The notes beneath the pieces are model-generated. The model had not been told where the DNA came from. It saw only the letters and a list, made by a program, of their open reading frames with translations, and searched no databases. Made by a program: the position numbers and the translations under genes. From Moraxella ovis (GTDB lineage Bacteria > Pseudomonadota > Gammaproteobacteria > Pseudomonadales > Moraxellaceae): a stretch of 64,000 nt of DNA. Numbering within the stretch: position 1 is the first letter of the stretch; each line of letters begins with the position of its first letter. Shown piece after piece: positions 20,746 through 30,563 of the stretch. Where the stretch lies: positions 372,001 to 436,000 of the forward strand of contig NZ_UGPW01000001.1 in NCBI RefSeq assembly GCF_900453105.1, written 5' to 3'.

Positions 20746-21114
20746 ATGAGCAACAAACATCCTCTAGTTCAACACATCGAAAATTCACAACTTAAAGAGC
20801 ACCCAGCTTTTGCACCAGGTGACACTGTTGTGGTACAAGTAAAAGTTCGTGAAGGCGACCGTGAGCGTCTACAGGCATTCGAAGGCGTGGTTATCGCTAA
20901 GCGTAACCGTGGCTTGAACTCTTCTTTCACCGTGCGTAAAATCTCAAGCGGTATTGGTGTAGAGCGTGCATTCCAACTACACTCACCACTAATCGACAGC
21001 ATCAGCGTGAAGCGTCGTGGTGACGTACGTCGTGCGAAGCTTTACTACCTACGTGATCGTTTTGGTAAATCTGCACGTATCAAAGAAAAATTGGGTGCAA
21101 GAAAAGAAGCTTAA
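20746..21114 (+). CDS. rplS: 50S ribosomal protein L19
   Basis: L19 lies at the 30S-50S interface. The 122 residues contain [32 protein letters not shown] and [17 protein letters not shown], all typical. I use the ATG at 20746, preceded by GGAGA at a 5-base spacing, instead of the in-frame ATG at 20734. A strong terminator follows. Confidence 0.97.
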   Translation: MSNKHPLVQHIENSQLKEHPAFAPGDTVVVQVKVREGDRERLQAFEGVVIAKRNRGLNSSFTVRKISSGIGVERAFQLHSPLIDSISVKRRGDVRRAKLYYLRDRFGKSARIKEKLGARKEA

Positions 21115-21132
21115 TTCTCCTTTTCTCATCTC

Positions 21133-21166
21133 AAAAAACCCTGTCATTAGACAGGGTTTTTATTTT
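21133..21166 (+). terminator. Terminator of rplS
   Basis: AAAAACCCTGTC and GACAGGGTTTTT form a 12-pair stem with an ATTA loop and continue into a T-rich tail. It also lies just downstream of the convergent DUF4442 gene and may serve both. Confidence 0.9.
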
Positions 21167-21187
21167 GTGCGCTTTTGTTGTTCAAAA

Positions 21188-21739
21188 TTATTCAAAGCGT
21201 GCGGTTTGCGCATGAGATTTGCTGTGGCTTCGTAGGCGGATGTATAAGGTCTTATCAACTTTGGCGATGATTTTGCCATGCTCGTCGGTGATGTCTACTT
21301 GATAGTCGCGGAATACAGGTTCGCCGGACTTGGCAAGGCTGATAATGGTATTAATCTCTTCGGTGTCAATCTTCATGCGTGCGGTGACTTTGCTATCGGC
21401 GGCTTTGATGAAGTCGATGGTGGATTTTTTATCCCAGACGACATAGTCTTTACCAAGTCGCGCCATGAGCATCATCATAAAAAACGGATCGGTCATCATG
21501 AATAGGCTGCCACCGAACTGTGTGCCGACGATGTTTTGATTGAGCTTGGTCAGTGGCATGCTAACGACGCACAGACTGTTATCAAGGTCCATCACTTCCA
21601 CGCGAATGCCTGCGCCCACGAGCGGCGCATAGGTGGCAAGCCTTGCCTTTAGTAGGTGTGGCATGAGCTGAGGATAGGCGATTTTGCGACCTTTTTTGAT
21701 GAGTTTGTCAAGGCGATCTTTGGCGCTTTGAATGGTCAT
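21188..21739 (-). CDS. DUF4442 domain protein, hot-dog-fold thioesterase-like
   Basis: The 183-residue product resembles the DUF4442 family, relatives of hot-dog-fold acyl-CoA thioesterases. Conserved features are LNQNIVGTQFGGSLFMMTDPFF near the helix that would hold the active site, followed by strands such as KSTIDFIKAADSKVTARMKI. There is no signal peptide. It is a single gene, convergent with rplS and divergent from uvrC. The substrate is unknown; acyl thioester hydrolysis is only a fold-based guess. Confidence 0.65.
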   Translation of the reverse strand: MTIQSAKDRLDKLIKKGRKIAYPQLMPHLLKARLATYAPLVGAGIRVEVMDLDNSLCVVSMPLTKLNQNIVGTQFGGSLFMMTDPFFMMMLMARLGKDYVVWDKKSTIDFIKAADSKVTARMKIDTEEINTIISLAKSGEPVFRDYQVDITDEHGKIIAKVDKTLYIRLRSHSKSHAQTARFE

Positions 21740-21851
21740 GACGTTCTCTGAACATAAAATGAATATTTTGCCATAGATTTGTCATTTGATAAAGGATAAA
21801 TGTGGGCGAACATCTTGCAAATGCTAAAATTTGCCTTATTATCAATGCTAA

Positions 21852-23741
21852 ATGACGATAAATTTAACAGACATGAATGATACGCCAAATTCTCCCAATC
21901 TTGACCAAGGTCAATCCATTGAAAAAGACAGAAAATCTCACATCGACCACTTATTAAAATCCCTGCCGAACCTACCTGGGGTGTATAAGATGCTTGGTAA
22001 GTCAGGCGAGATTTTGTACGTTGGTAAAGCCAAATCCCTAAAAAACCGCGTCACCAGCTACTTCGCTAAGACCGTTGAGCACCCCAAGACGCGAGCGCTC
22101 GTGCAGCGCATCTATGACATCGAGATCATCATCGTGCGCGGTGAGACTGAGGCACTGCTGCTTGAGCAAAATCTCATCAAGGTGCACAAACCACCGTATA
22201 ACATCATTCTGCGTGATGATAAGTCCTATCTGTATGTGTTCATGTCAACTGATCAATTTCCAAGGTTGGGATTCGGACGAGGCAAGGGGAATCACGTCGA
22301 AGGAAGGTTCTTTGGGCCGTATCCATCTGCAACAGGCGCAAAAGAAGCATTGCTGCTCATGCAGAAGCTTTTTATGATTAGAAACTGCACCAACAGTTAT
22401 TTTAATGCGCGAAAACGACCTTGTCTTGAATATCAGATCAAGCGATGTAAGGCGCCTTGTGTGGGTATGGTTAGCCGCGAAGAGTATTTGGATGATGTTA
22501 ATAGCGCGCTATTGTTCCTAAGTGGGGAGAATGCACAAGTCCAAGAAATGCTGGTCAGCAAAATGGAAAAGGCAGCAGAGGAATTAAACTTCGAGCAGGC
22601 GGCATTTTATCGTGATCGAATCACCATGGTCAGTGAGATGCAGGCGCGCCAAGCAGTGTTTCGCCTAGAGGGGGAGGCGGATGTCTTTGCCGTCGATCAC
22701 AAGGCGGGCGTGACGAGCATCCATGTGCTGACCGTTCGCGGCGGCAAAGTGCTGGGCGGTAAGAATTATTTTCCCGATGAGATTGTGCTTGCTGAGCAGA
22801 ATAATGCTGAGCGTCTGGCGGAGTTTATTTTGTCTTTTTATTTTCAGGTGAGTGATGATTTGCCCGCTGAGATCATTGTTAGCGAGCATCTGCCTGATGC
22901 TGATACCATCGCAGAGCTATTAAGTGAGCAATTTGGCAAAAAAACACAAATCAAACACCGCGTCCAAAAGCATCGCAGTGAATGGCTAAGTCTGGCGGTG
23001 TTAAATGCTGACAACGCCCTTAAGGCTAAGATGACAGATTATTATGAACTAAAAGCGCGCTTTAATGCCTTAAAGTTAGTGCTTGAGGCGGTATCGCCAC
23101 GAGCCATTGATCGCATTGAGTGCTTTGATATCAGCCATACGATGGGCGAGGCGGCGGTGGGATCTTGCGTGGTGTTCGACTCTGGCGGCTCTCGCAAGCG
23201 TGATTATCGCCAATATGCCATCCACGACATCACAGGCGGCGATGACTATGCGGCCATGCGCCAGGTGCTCATGCGTCGATATGCCAAGCATGAATTGCCT
23301 GATTTATTGTTAATCGATGGCGGTAAAGGACAATTAAACATCGCCAAAGAAGTGCTGAGCGAATTAGGTAAGTTAGATGATACGCTGCTGGTCAGCGTGG
23401 CAAAAGGCGAAGGACGTAAGGCGGGGCTTGAGGTGCTGCACTTTATCGATCATAAGCCGATTGATCTACCGATGGATTCTAAGGCGCTGCATCTGATCAT
23501 GCATATTCGAGATGAGGCGCACCGCTTTGCCATTACCAATCACCGTAAAAAACGCGACAAAGCTCGTGGGTCGTCAGTGCTAGAAGTTATCCCAGGCCTG
23601 GGCGAGAAAAGACGGCGTGAACTACTCAATCACTTCGGCGGTATCCAGCAGCTCATCAGTGCATCCGAGCTTGAGATCGCCAGTGTTAAAGGTATTGGTA
23701 GGGTCTTGGCGAGTACGATTTATAAGGCGCTGCATGATTGA
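21852..23741 (+). CDS. uvrC: Excinuclease ABC subunit C
   Basis: UvrC makes both incisions in nucleotide excision repair. The order is: GIY-YIG nuclease ([20 protein letters not shown], near residues 40-60), UVR domain contacting UvrB ([20 protein letters not shown], near 240), RNase H-like nuclease ([32 protein letters not shown]) and a C-terminal helix-hairpin-helix pair ([18 protein letters not shown]). The length is 629 aa. The first 20 or so residues are unconserved, so ATG 21873 could be the true start. Confidence 0.95.
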   Translation: MTINLTDMNDTPNSPNLDQGQSIEKDRKSHIDHLLKSLPNLPGVYKMLGKSGEILYVGKAKSLKNRVTSYFAKTVEHPKTRALVQRIYDIEIIIVRGETEALLLEQNLIKVHKPPYNIILRDDKSYLYVFMSTDQFPRLGFGRGKGNHVEGRFFGPYPSATGAKEALLLMQKLFMIRNCTNSYFNARKRPCLEYQIKRCKAPCVGMVSREEYLDDVNSALLFLSGENAQVQEMLVSKMEKAAEELNFEQAAFYRDRITMVSEMQARQAVFRLEGEADVFAVDHKAGVTSIHVLTVRGGKVLGGKNYFPDEIVLAEQNNAERLAEFILSFYFQVSDDLPAEIIVSEHLPDADTIAELLSEQFGKKTQIKHRVQKHRSEWLSLAVLNADNALKAKMTDYYELKARFNALKLVLEAVSPRAIDRIECFDISHTMGEAAVGSCVVFDSGGSRKRDYRQYAIHDITGGDDYAAMRQVLMRRYAKHELPDLLLIDGGKGQLNIAKEVLSELGKLDDTLLVSVAKGEGRKAGLEVLHFIDHKPIDLPMDSKALHLIMHIRDEAHRFAITNHRKKRDKARGSSVLEVIPGLGEKRRRELLNHFGGIQQLISASELEIASVKGIGRVLASTIYKALHD

Positions 23742-23820
23742 TGGCTATAAGGTTGGATTGGTCTTCACTGTCTTAATGGTTACTATGTTATAATTTTGCT
23801 TTTTTAGTCATTGATGTGTC

Positions 23821-24447
23821 ATGTCGATAAAATTACTCCACGCCAAGCCAAAAGGCATTCAGCATACGCCTTTTGAAGATTTTCTTGCGGTGCTGATTGG
23901 GACGTTTGTTGTGGGCTTTGGCATCATGCTTCTAAAGCAAAGCGCCATTGCTCTGGGCGGTACGGTTGGTCTATCCATGATGCTGCATCATACGACAGGC
24001 GTTGCCTTTGGCGTGTGGTTTTTCGTGGTGAATTTGCCATTTTATTATTTGGGTTATCGCAGATTTGGCGGTAAGATGATCGTACGCACGGCGGTAGCTG
24101 TTGCGCTGCTGTCTGTGATAACCGAGATACACCCTTATTTTATAGATGTCGCACAGCCTAGCCCCGCATACGTCGTGATCTTGGCCAATATTCTGATTGG
24201 GATTGGGCTTTTGATATTATTTCGCCATCGTACGACGCTTGGTGGCTTTAATTTGCTTGCGCTAGACATCCAAGACCGCCATAACATTCCAGCTGGTAAA
24301 GTCTTAATGGTGATGGATGGGGCGGTGTTATTGTTGTCATTATTTTATCTAAATCTGCAGGCCTTCATCTTATCAATCATGGGTATGCTGATTTTAAATG
24401 CGATATTGGCGATGAATTTTCGTAAAGACAGATATGTCGGCAGCTAA
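23821..24447 (+). CDS. YitT family membrane protein
   Basis: This 208-residue integral membrane protein has five predicted helices and the family block GFGIMLLKQSAIALGGTVGLSMMLH at the first helix, followed by FFVVNLPFYYLGYRRFG. It lacks the cytoplasmic C-terminal domain found in longer YitT proteins. YitT members have no settled biochemical function. The gene stands alone between uvrC and a terminator; a TATAAT-like element precedes it near 23790. Confidence 0.8.
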   Translation: MSIKLLHAKPKGIQHTPFEDFLAVLIGTFVVGFGIMLLKQSAIALGGTVGLSMMLHHTTGVAFGVWFFVVNLPFYYLGYRRFGGKMIVRTAVAVALLSVITEIHPYFIDVAQPSPAYVVILANILIGIGLLILFRHRTTLGGFNLLALDIQDRHNIPAGKVLMVMDGAVLLLSLFYLNLQAFILSIMGMLILNAILAMNFRKDRYVGS

Positions 24448-24475
24448 AAAAACGCACCAATGGGTGCGTTTTTGA
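24446..24475. terminator. Bidirectional terminator between yitT-type gene and ubiM-like gene
   Basis: AAAAACGCACC and GGTGCGTTTTT form a strong stem with a short loop and T-runs on both strands, separating two convergent genes. Confidence 0.85.
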
Positions 24476-24476
24476 T

Positions 24477-25667
24477 TTATTTGCCGGTTAATTGTCCAGC
24501 AATCCAGCGCTTAATCGGCGGGAAATTGTTACTGGCGCGAAGGGCGACATCGCGCAGCATGCGCACAGGTCTTGAGTCATTGGTGAACATCGATACCATC
24601 GCATTCGTGCCATGATAGAGCGGTCTGGTGTGACGCTGATGGTGTAGATTGTAGGTATGTAGCAGCTTGGCGCTGCCGATGTCGCCATTCTTGCGGTGAG
24701 CATTCATAACAAGACTGCCTAGAATATCAACGCTGATCAGACCGAGGTTATAGCCATGTGCAGTGACAGGGTGCATACCAACAGCGGCATCACCAATCAG
24801 TGCGGCGCGCTCTGCGATGAACGTCTTGGCATGAACGCCCATGAGCGGGTAGTGGTGAACCGTGCCTGCGATTGTGCATTCACCCAGCTTGTCGCCCATC
24901 ATGCGCTGTGCTTCTTTGGCAAGTTCGTCAGCAGTCATGGCGAGTAGCTCAGCGACCTGTGTGTTATCCAGTGTGATGACGCAGTTGGTTAGGTTGTCGT
25001 GCAGTGGCAACAAGGCAAGGGTGCGCCCATAGAAGAAACATTCTTGGGCGGTGGCGCCATTAGATAGAGGGTGGCTGACTCTAAAGAGAATCACCGTGCG
25101 CCCAAAATCGTTCATCTCCGCCCCGATGCCAAGTGTGCGACGTACGAATGACAGGCGACTGTCTGCACCGATGAGTAGGTTAGCGGTTAGGGCTGAGTCG
25201 CCATCTAATGTAACGATGGCTTGCTGATGGTTGGTTTCGACGGATGTGATGGTGCTGTCTGTCAATAATGTGACATTGGGTAGATCTTTAACTTCATCGT
25301 ACAGTGCTTGTCTGATGTTGTGGTTTGAGATGAGATTGCCCAATCTGTCCAATGAGCTGAGTATTTTTAGGTCAGTTGGTACCTTAAAATGCAAAGCATA
25401 ATTAGAAGTGCCGCTATACACCTTAGCATCTCTTAATGGATAGATGTCATCGGTGCTGAAACGTTGCCATGCGCCTAGGTTTTGTAAGATTTCTTTTGAG
25501 CGGTGTGTCAAAGCGATCTCACGCCCATCATAGGCAGGATTTGCGATGCTGTCTAGGCTTGCCTTTTCGACGAGGGTGATGTTTAGGTCAGTGTCTTTAA
25601 AATATCTGGCAAACGCAAGCCCTGCCGGACCTGCGCCGATGACGATGATGTCGCTATGACGGCTCAT
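24477..25667 (-). CDS. ubiM: UbiH/UbiF/VisC-type flavin monooxygenase, probably UbiM
   Basis: This is a FAD-dependent aromatic hydroxylase of ubiquinone synthesis. The N-terminal Rossmann motif is IIVIGAGPAGLAFARYF, then PAYDGREIALTHRS, the NADPH/FAD motif LIGADSRLSFVR, and the second FAD motif ALIGDAAVGMHPVTAHGYNLGL. The length is 396 aa. The DGREIALT block and overall pattern fit UbiM, a broad-specificity hydroxylase found in scattered proteobacteria; UbiF and UbiH are the alternatives, and only a tree would decide. It forms a possible unit with the hypothetical gene upstream (29 bases away). Confidence 0.68.
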   Translation of the reverse strand: MSRHSDIIVIGAGPAGLAFARYFKDTDLNITLVEKASLDSIANPAYDGREIALTHRSKEILQNLGAWQRFSTDDIYPLRDAKVYSGTSNYALHFKVPTDLKILSSLDRLGNLISNHNIRQALYDEVKDLPNVTLLTDSTITSVETNHQQAIVTLDGDSALTANLLIGADSRLSFVRRTLGIGAEMNDFGRTVILFRVSHPLSNGATAQECFFYGRTLALLPLHDNLTNCVITLDNTQVAELLAMTADELAKEAQRMMGDKLGECTIAGTVHHYPLMGVHAKTFIAERAALIGDAAVGMHPVTAHGYNLGLISVDILGSLVMNAHRKNGDIGSAKLLHTYNLHHQRHTRPLYHGTNAMVSMFTNDSRPVRMLRDVALRASNNFPPIKRWIAGQLTGK

Positions 25668-25696
25668 GATGATCTCTTTGTGTTATTGTTTTGGTT

Positions 25697-26131
25697 TTAT
25701 TGATTTGATTTATAATCTGCCAGTTCGTTTTTGACCGCAGTGCTTACCCATGCCTTTAGATCATCAGACAGGCGCACCATGTGCTCGCCCAAGAAATCAT
25801 CTAACTGCGCTGATAATTTTGCACTGATGCGCGCTTCAACATCAGACAATTCTTCTGGGCTAAATTCGCCGCGAGTCTCTTGGATGAGTGGCGTGGTGTC
25901 GATGCTATGTACCAATTTAATAGGCTCCTTCGATTCGCCTTGGTGCGTGCTTAGTAGCTCAGATACTGCGCCGCCAAAATCATTATTCGTGAACTGATAA
26001 TCCTTGGCGGCGATGTCGCTACCGAGCATGTGAATGATGTCGTCTAGTTCTTGATGGAAGGCTTGCTTGACAGCATTTGGGGTGGCAAGCCAGCGTTTAG
26101 AGAATTGTAGGGTTGGTGAGAAAGTCGCCAT
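25697..26131 (-). CDS. Conserved hypothetical protein
   Basis: The product is a 144-residue soluble, acidic protein that I do not recognise. The N-terminus MATFSPTLQFSKRWLATPN is followed by predicted helices; the middle (residues about 55-75) is polar and Glu/Ser/Thr-rich, and the C-terminal third (VEARISAKLSAQLDDFLGEH...) reads as amphipathic helix. No signal peptide or metal motif is seen. It lies 29 bases upstream of the ubiM-like gene on the same strand and is probably co-transcribed with it. Confidence 0.7.
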   Translation of the reverse strand: MATFSPTLQFSKRWLATPNAVKQAFHQELDDIIHMLGSDIAAKDYQFTNNDFGGAVSELLSTHQGESKEPIKLVHSIDTTPLIQETRGEFSPEELSDVEARISAKLSAQLDDFLGEHMVRLSDDLKAWVSTAVKNELADYKSNQ

Positions 26132-26246
26132 GTGTCATCCTTATTTTTTAAATCTGATTGTTAAAATAACTACTCATAAGCATTGTAAAACAAAACCCAC
26201 GTCAAATAAAGTACCAAAAAGAAGTAGTGCTGTGCTTCTGGTCTAT

Positions 26247-27287
26247 TTATTTGGCATCAAACTTCGTGAGCGCGTCTGATTTGACCAATTTAAAGCCTTT
26301 GCCATCTGTATTCTCGATGATGAATAATGCTTTGATGTGATGGTCGTTTGCCATCCGCAGTGCATTGTCATATGGTACGGCGGTCAGTGCTGTTGCCCAG
26401 CCGTCTGCCAGTGCGGTGCTGTCATGCAGAACAGTGACGCTAGGTGCTGAGCCTGCCACAGGTTTTGCGGTGGTTGGGTTGATGGTGTGGCTGTAGCGCA
26501 CCCCGTTAAATTCCACTGAATTGCGATAGCCGCCAGACGTTGCCATGTGTAGGGTTTGCCCTGATTTTTGGGTGATGGTGGTGATGGTCTCTCGACTGGC
26601 AATAGAGCTGTCAATCACGGGTGAATCGATGGCTAGTGTCCATGCACTGCCTTTGGCATTCACGCCTTTGGTGGCGACTTCACCGCCAATTTCTACCATA
26701 TAATCGGTAATCTGATAATCATCGGTAAGGACACGCGCGATGGTGTCCACGCCATAGCCTTTGGCGATCGCTGAGAAGTCTAGACCTACGCCATCGTGTG
26801 TCTTATGGATACTGTCATTGGTTAGAATGACTTTATCCAGACCGATTTTGTCTTTGATGGCGTTTATTTCATTGTCTGTGGGTGGTGATTGCAGTCGCTC
26901 GACGCTCATCTTCGAACCAAAGCCCCACAGCTCCACCAAAGGGTAAACCGTCGGATCAAAGCTGCCACCGCTCGCCTGATAAATGGCACGACTGTCGCCA
27001 AGCACTTGCAAGAAATCCTTATCCAGTGACATGGGCTGATTGCTCGGCAGTTGATTAAACTTTGAGATTGCGCTGTCTTCGATGTAGGTGGACATGCTTT
27101 GGTTCACTTCTTCAAGGCGTGCATCAATGGCGGCTTGAATGTCTGCGCTGTTTTGGTTGTTGTTTTTGAAGGTGATGTGATAAGTTGTCCCCATCGTTTT
27201 GCCTTCGATGCTTTGGTAATCGCTCTTTGGCGAACAAGCGGTTAAACAAACGGCAGGTACAGCGAGCAAAAGTAGCAAGTGGCGCAT
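26247..27287 (-). CDS. apbE: FAD:protein FMN transferase ApbE
   Basis: ApbE attaches FMN through a phosphoester bond to Thr or Ser residues of secreted or membrane proteins. The 346-residue precursor has a lipoprotein signal with lipobox LTAC (Cys18). Family motifs are KTMGTTYHI near residue 30, GVGLDFSAIAKGYGVD near 168 and YSHTINPTT near 255, the last being part of the metal/flavin site. Its natural substrates here would be NqrB and NqrC, whose S(G)AT attachment sites are visible 22-26 kb downstream. In many genomes apbE is next to nqrF, but here it is separate. Confidence 0.93.
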   Translation of the reverse strand: MRHLLLLLAVPAVCLTACSPKSDYQSIEGKTMGTTYHITFKNNNQNSADIQAAIDARLEEVNQSMSTYIEDSAISKFNQLPSNQPMSLDKDFLQVLGDSRAIYQASGGSFDPTVYPLVELWGFGSKMSVERLQSPPTDNEINAIKDKIGLDKVILTNDSIHKTHDGVGLDFSAIAKGYGVDTIARVLTDDYQITDYMVEIGGEVATKGVNAKGSAWTLAIDSPVIDSSIASRETITTITQKSGQTLHMATSGGYRNSVEFNGVRYSHTINPTTAKPVAGSAPSVTVLHDSTALADGWATALTAVPYDNALRMANDHHIKALFIIENTDGKGFKLVKSDALTKFDAK

Positions 27288-27345
27288 GTCATTCCTAAAT
27301 GATAAACAAACTGTCGGTTATTTTAGCATTTTTTGATGAATAGAT

Positions 27346-27371
27346 AAAACAAAACCGCCAAAGAGCGGTTC
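27346..27371 (-). terminator. Terminator of the lgt-thyA-folA unit
   Basis: On the minus strand AACCGC pairs with GCGGTT around a six-base loop and is followed by TTGTTTTATC. It ends the folA transcript before apbE. Confidence 0.6.
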
Positions 27372-27392
27372 GTTGATAATGAGAACGATGGA

Positions 27393-27905
27393 TTAAGATT
27401 GGCGCTGCCAAGTGGTGAATTCAAAAGCAATGCCGCTCTTGTCATCGGTTTGTTGCTCTGAACGCCAGATTTCCTTGAATTCATTGCCGATGGTAGGATA
27501 ATGCGTGTCACCTTGCACGTCCAGATCGACTTCGGTGATTTCTAAGATATCCGCCATGCTTAGGCTTTGGCGGTAAATCTCGCCTCCGCCAATAACAAAA
27601 ATTCTATCTTTGCCCAGTCGCGTCGCGTCAGCTTTGGCACTCTTGATAGCGGTTGGCAAATCATGAGCGACTGCCACACCGTCTGCTGTCCATGCCGTAT
27701 CTCGTGTAATGACGTGATGTGTGCGATTGGGCAAAGGTCGACCGAGCGACTCAAAGGTCTTTCGCCCCATGACAATCACGCCCCCTGTGGTCATCTCTTT
27801 AAAATGCTTTAAATCAGCAGGGATATGCCAAGCTAGGTCGTTGGCTTTGCCTATGCAGTTTTGGCGGTCTTTGGCGACCACATGGACGATCTTGATGTTA
27901 TTCAT
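27393..27905 (-). CDS. folA: Dihydrofolate reductase
   Basis: This enzyme regenerates tetrahydrofolate from dihydrofolate using NADPH. The 170 residues include NCIGKANDLAWHIPADLKHF (substrate loop with the Trp), VIVMGRKTFESLG and IFVIGGGEIY (nucleotide-binding glycines), the classic pattern of chromosomal FolA. I use the ATG at 27905, one base after the thyA stop codon, instead of an upstream start inside thyA. With thyA it forms the thymidylate/folate pair in one unit. Confidence 0.95.
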   Translation of the reverse strand: MNNIKIVHVVAKDRQNCIGKANDLAWHIPADLKHFKEMTTGGVIVMGRKTFESLGRPLPNRTHHVITRDTAWTADGVAVAHDLPTAIKSAKADATRLGKDRIFVIGGGEIYRQSLSMADILEITEVDLDVQGDTHYPTIGNEFKEIWRSEQQTDDKSGIAFEFTTWQRQS

Positions 27906-27906
27906 A

Positions 27907-28749
27907 TCACACCGCCACGTCTGCCTTGATGCGCTCATGCGATTGGTAGTTTTCGATGCTGATATCATCAAAACCAAAGGCAAAAATATCCTTAATTTTA
28001 GGATTTAATTTAAGCTGACAAAGTAGCAATGGCTCGCGGGTTAATTGTAATTTGGCCTGTTCAAAATGGTTATGATACAAATGCGTATCGCCGCCCGTCC
28101 ACACAAATTCGCCCACGTCTAGCCCGCATACTTGAGCGATCATATGGGTAAATAGGGCGTAGCTTGCGATATTAAACGGCACGCCCAGAAACACGTCCGC
28201 ACTGCGCTGATACAGCTGACAGGATAGCTTGTCATTCACGACATAGAACTGAAACAGCGTATGACAGGGTGGTAGGGCGACTTGGCTGGCTTCATTGGGA
28301 TTCCAGCCTGAGATGATGAGGCGGCGAGAGTCGGGATTGGTTTTGATTTCGTTGATGAGCCATTTGATCTGATCAAAGCCGTCTGTCTGATACGAGCCGT
28401 TAGCGTTTTTGGTCGCCCCAAAGTTACGCCACTGATGACCATAAACAGGGCCCAAATCACCTTCTTGACGACCGAATCTTGCTGTCTGCTCCGCGGTCGC
28501 CCACTCGTCCCAAATGGTTACACCATTATCCTGCAAATATTTGACGTGAGTATCGCCTTTGATGAACCATAACAGTTCGTGCGTGATGGATTTCATGTGT
28601 ACTTTTTTGGTGGTAAGTAGGGGAAATCCATCCGTCAAATCAAATCGCATTTGATAACCAAACACCGAACGAGTGCCTGTACCGGTGCGGTCAGATTTGT
28701 CTTGTCCTTTGTCTAGGATGTGTTGTAATAATTCTAGATATTGTTTCAT
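27907..28749 (-). CDS. thyA: Thymidylate synthase
   Basis: ThyA methylates dUMP to dTMP with methylenetetrahydrofolate, producing dihydrofolate for FolA. The catalytic cysteine lies in [14 protein letters not shown]; the phosphate-binding arginines are in [11 protein letters not shown], and [14 protein letters not shown] and HLYHNH are conserved. The length is 280 aa. It sits 9 bases after lgt and abuts folA. Confidence 0.97.
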   Translation of the reverse strand: MKQYLELLQHILDKGQDKSDRTGTGTRSVFGYQMRFDLTDGFPLLTTKKVHMKSITHELLWFIKGDTHVKYLQDNGVTIWDEWATAEQTARFGRQEGDLGPVYGHQWRNFGATKNANGSYQTDGFDQIKWLINEIKTNPDSRRLIISGWNPNEASQVALPPCHTLFQFYVVNDKLSCQLYQRSADVFLGVPFNIASYALFTHMIAQVCGLDVGEFVWTGGDTHLYHNHFEQAKLQLTREPLLLCQLKLNPKIKDIFAFGFDDISIENYQSHERIKADVAV

Positions 28750-28758
28750 GTCCGTGCC

Positions 28759-29634
28759 TTAGGCTTTTTGCCAATCGTAGATGTTCTTTTTGTAGGCGAG
28801 CACCATCAAAATCAAGCCAGCGATGATCATCGGCGAGCTGTATAGTTGCCCTTTGCTCATCCATCCAAAGATCAGCTCATAGCCAACATCTGGCTGACGG
28901 AAAAATTCGGTAATAAAACGGCTGCAACCATAACCCAACAAGAACAGCGCAGATACAGCATAGCGCGGACGTGGCTTGGTGCTAAACCACCACAGCAGTA
29001 TGAACAGTAATGCGCCTTCGGTCAGTGCTTGATATAACTGGCTTGGGTGGCGTGGCAGTAGGAAATAATCGCCCATCTGCATCGCGATATTGTGCAGGCT
29101 TGGGTCGGTGTTGATGAGCTCATGGTCGGCGTGAACTGCTTGGGGAAAATACATCAGATGACCATAATCGCCGTGCGATACGCGCCCCCACAGCTCGCCA
29201 TTAATGAAGTTGCCCAGTCGCCCAAGCAAAAGCCCCGTTGGCACGGCAGGCGCGATAAAATCCAGCACGGTAAAGGCGTGTTTTTTGTATTTACGTCCAA
29301 AAAAATACATAGCAAAAAGCACGCCCACAAAGCCACCATGAAAGCTCATGCCGCCTTCCCACACGCGCAGCAGGTAGGAAGGATTGGATAAAAATTCGCC
29401 AAAATTGTACAAAATCACATAGCCGATACGACCGCCCAAAATCACACCCAGCGCCCCATAAAATACCAAATCTGAGACCATCTCTTGGGTGAAGTCGACG
29501 CGTTTTTTGGCGCGATAGCTTGCCAAGCCATATGCGAATAAGAATGCAAGCAAGTACATAAGCCCATACCAATGCAGCTCAATAAAGCCTAAATCTAGGG
29601 CGACAGGGTTAAATTGGGGGTGGATAATTGCCAT
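28759..29634 (-). CDS. lgt: Prolipoprotein diacylglyceryl transferase
   Basis: Lgt attaches diacylglycerol to the lipobox cysteine of prolipoproteins in the inner membrane. The 291-residue protein has about seven helices. Conserved blocks are GGRIGYVILYN, FHGGFVGVLFA and the signature GLLLGRLGNFINGELWGR. This window encodes several client lipoproteins. It is first in lgt-thyA-folA, a common order in gammaproteobacteria. Confidence 0.97.
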   Translation of the reverse strand: MAIIHPQFNPVALDLGFIELHWYGLMYLLAFLFAYGLASYRAKKRVDFTQEMVSDLVFYGALGVILGGRIGYVILYNFGEFLSNPSYLLRVWEGGMSFHGGFVGVLFAMYFFGRKYKKHAFTVLDFIAPAVPTGLLLGRLGNFINGELWGRVSHGDYGHLMYFPQAVHADHELINTDPSLHNIAMQMGDYFLLPRHPSQLYQALTEGALLFILLWWFSTKPRPRYAVSALFLLGYGCSRFITEFFRQPDVGYELIFGWMSKGQLYSSPMIIAGLILMVLAYKKNIYDWQKA

Positions 29635-29722
29635 GATTGTCCGAATTTTTGAAATGATTAACCGCTCATTATAGCGAAATTTTTGATTTTTATCTAAGTT
29701 TTATTAGTTGGTTTTTGTGAAT

Positions 29723-29756
29723 AAAAAAGACCAAGCGACTGCTTGATCTTTTTTCT
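29723..29756 (-). terminator. Terminator downstream of rppH
   Basis: AAAAAAGACCAAGC and GCTTGATCTTTTTT pair over about 13 positions with one mismatch around a GACT loop. On the minus strand a T-run follows, ending rppH ahead of lgt. Confidence 0.75.
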
Positions 29757-29767
29757 GGGTACTTTTG

Positions 29768-30274
29768 TTAGTACTTGGAGGGTGGTAGAATCAGCTCGCT
29801 TTTTAGGGGGAGTTGTTCTATCAGCTCTTGCAATGCTTTTTGATAGACGCCGCGCTTAAAAGCGACGACTTGATTTAAAGGATACCAATAGCTGACCCAT
29901 TGCCACTCATCAAATTCGGGTTTTGAAGTATCAAATCGAATGTGTTGGGCGTTGTTTTCATCCAAGCGGAGCAAAAACCATTTTTGTTTTTGCCCAATAC
30001 ACAAAGGCTCTTGGTTGGTGCGGACATAACGTTTTGGTAAGCGGTAGCGCAACCAATCTTTGGTAACCGCAAGCAATTCCACGTGCTGTGGATAAAGTCC
30101 GACTTCTTCATATAGCTCGCGGTACATGGCATCAAGTGGAGTTTCGCCATAATCGATCCCCCCTTGTGGAAATTGCCAGCTGTCGTGTCCGATGCGTTTT
30201 GCCCAAAGCACTTGACCTTGTGTATTTGCCAAGATGATACCGACGTTGGCTCGAAAGCCGTCTGAATCAATCAT
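29768..30274 (-). CDS. rppH: RNA pyrophosphohydrolase RppH
   Basis: RppH removes pyrophosphate from 5' triphosphorylated mRNAs, starting RNase E-dependent decay. The start [20 protein letters not shown] and the Nudix box in [20 protein letters not shown] followed by VGL match the family. I chose ATG 30274 because RppH proteins begin with MID; ATG 30286 in frame would add four residues. The product is 168 aa. Confidence 0.94.
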   Translation of the reverse strand: MIDSDGFRANVGIILANTQGQVLWAKRIGHDSWQFPQGGIDYGETPLDAMYRELYEEVGLYPQHVELLAVTKDWLRYRLPKRYVRTNQEPLCIGQKQKWFLLRLDENNAQHIRFDTSKPEFDEWQWVSYWYPLNQVVAFKRGVYQKALQELIEQLPLKSELILPPSKY

Positions 30275-30563
30275 GACTAAACTCATTATTTAAAATTTAT
30301 AAAAATTCTACCCAAAATAATAGGCAGATAACTTAATGACTATTAAAACAAATTTTCACCAAAAAGTGTAATATTTTTTTGAATAAAAATGTTTCTAGAT
30401 GGTTTTTGGGTTGATCGCTAACTTTTGGCTTGCTTTATTGTCATAAAAAATGAAACGAACAACTGATTACACCTTGAAAATCCTGCAAAAAACCGCCATA
30501 GTGTAGCTGGTTTCATGTATTATATTAATAACCTAATAATCATCTAATAAATTGGAGTGCTGT

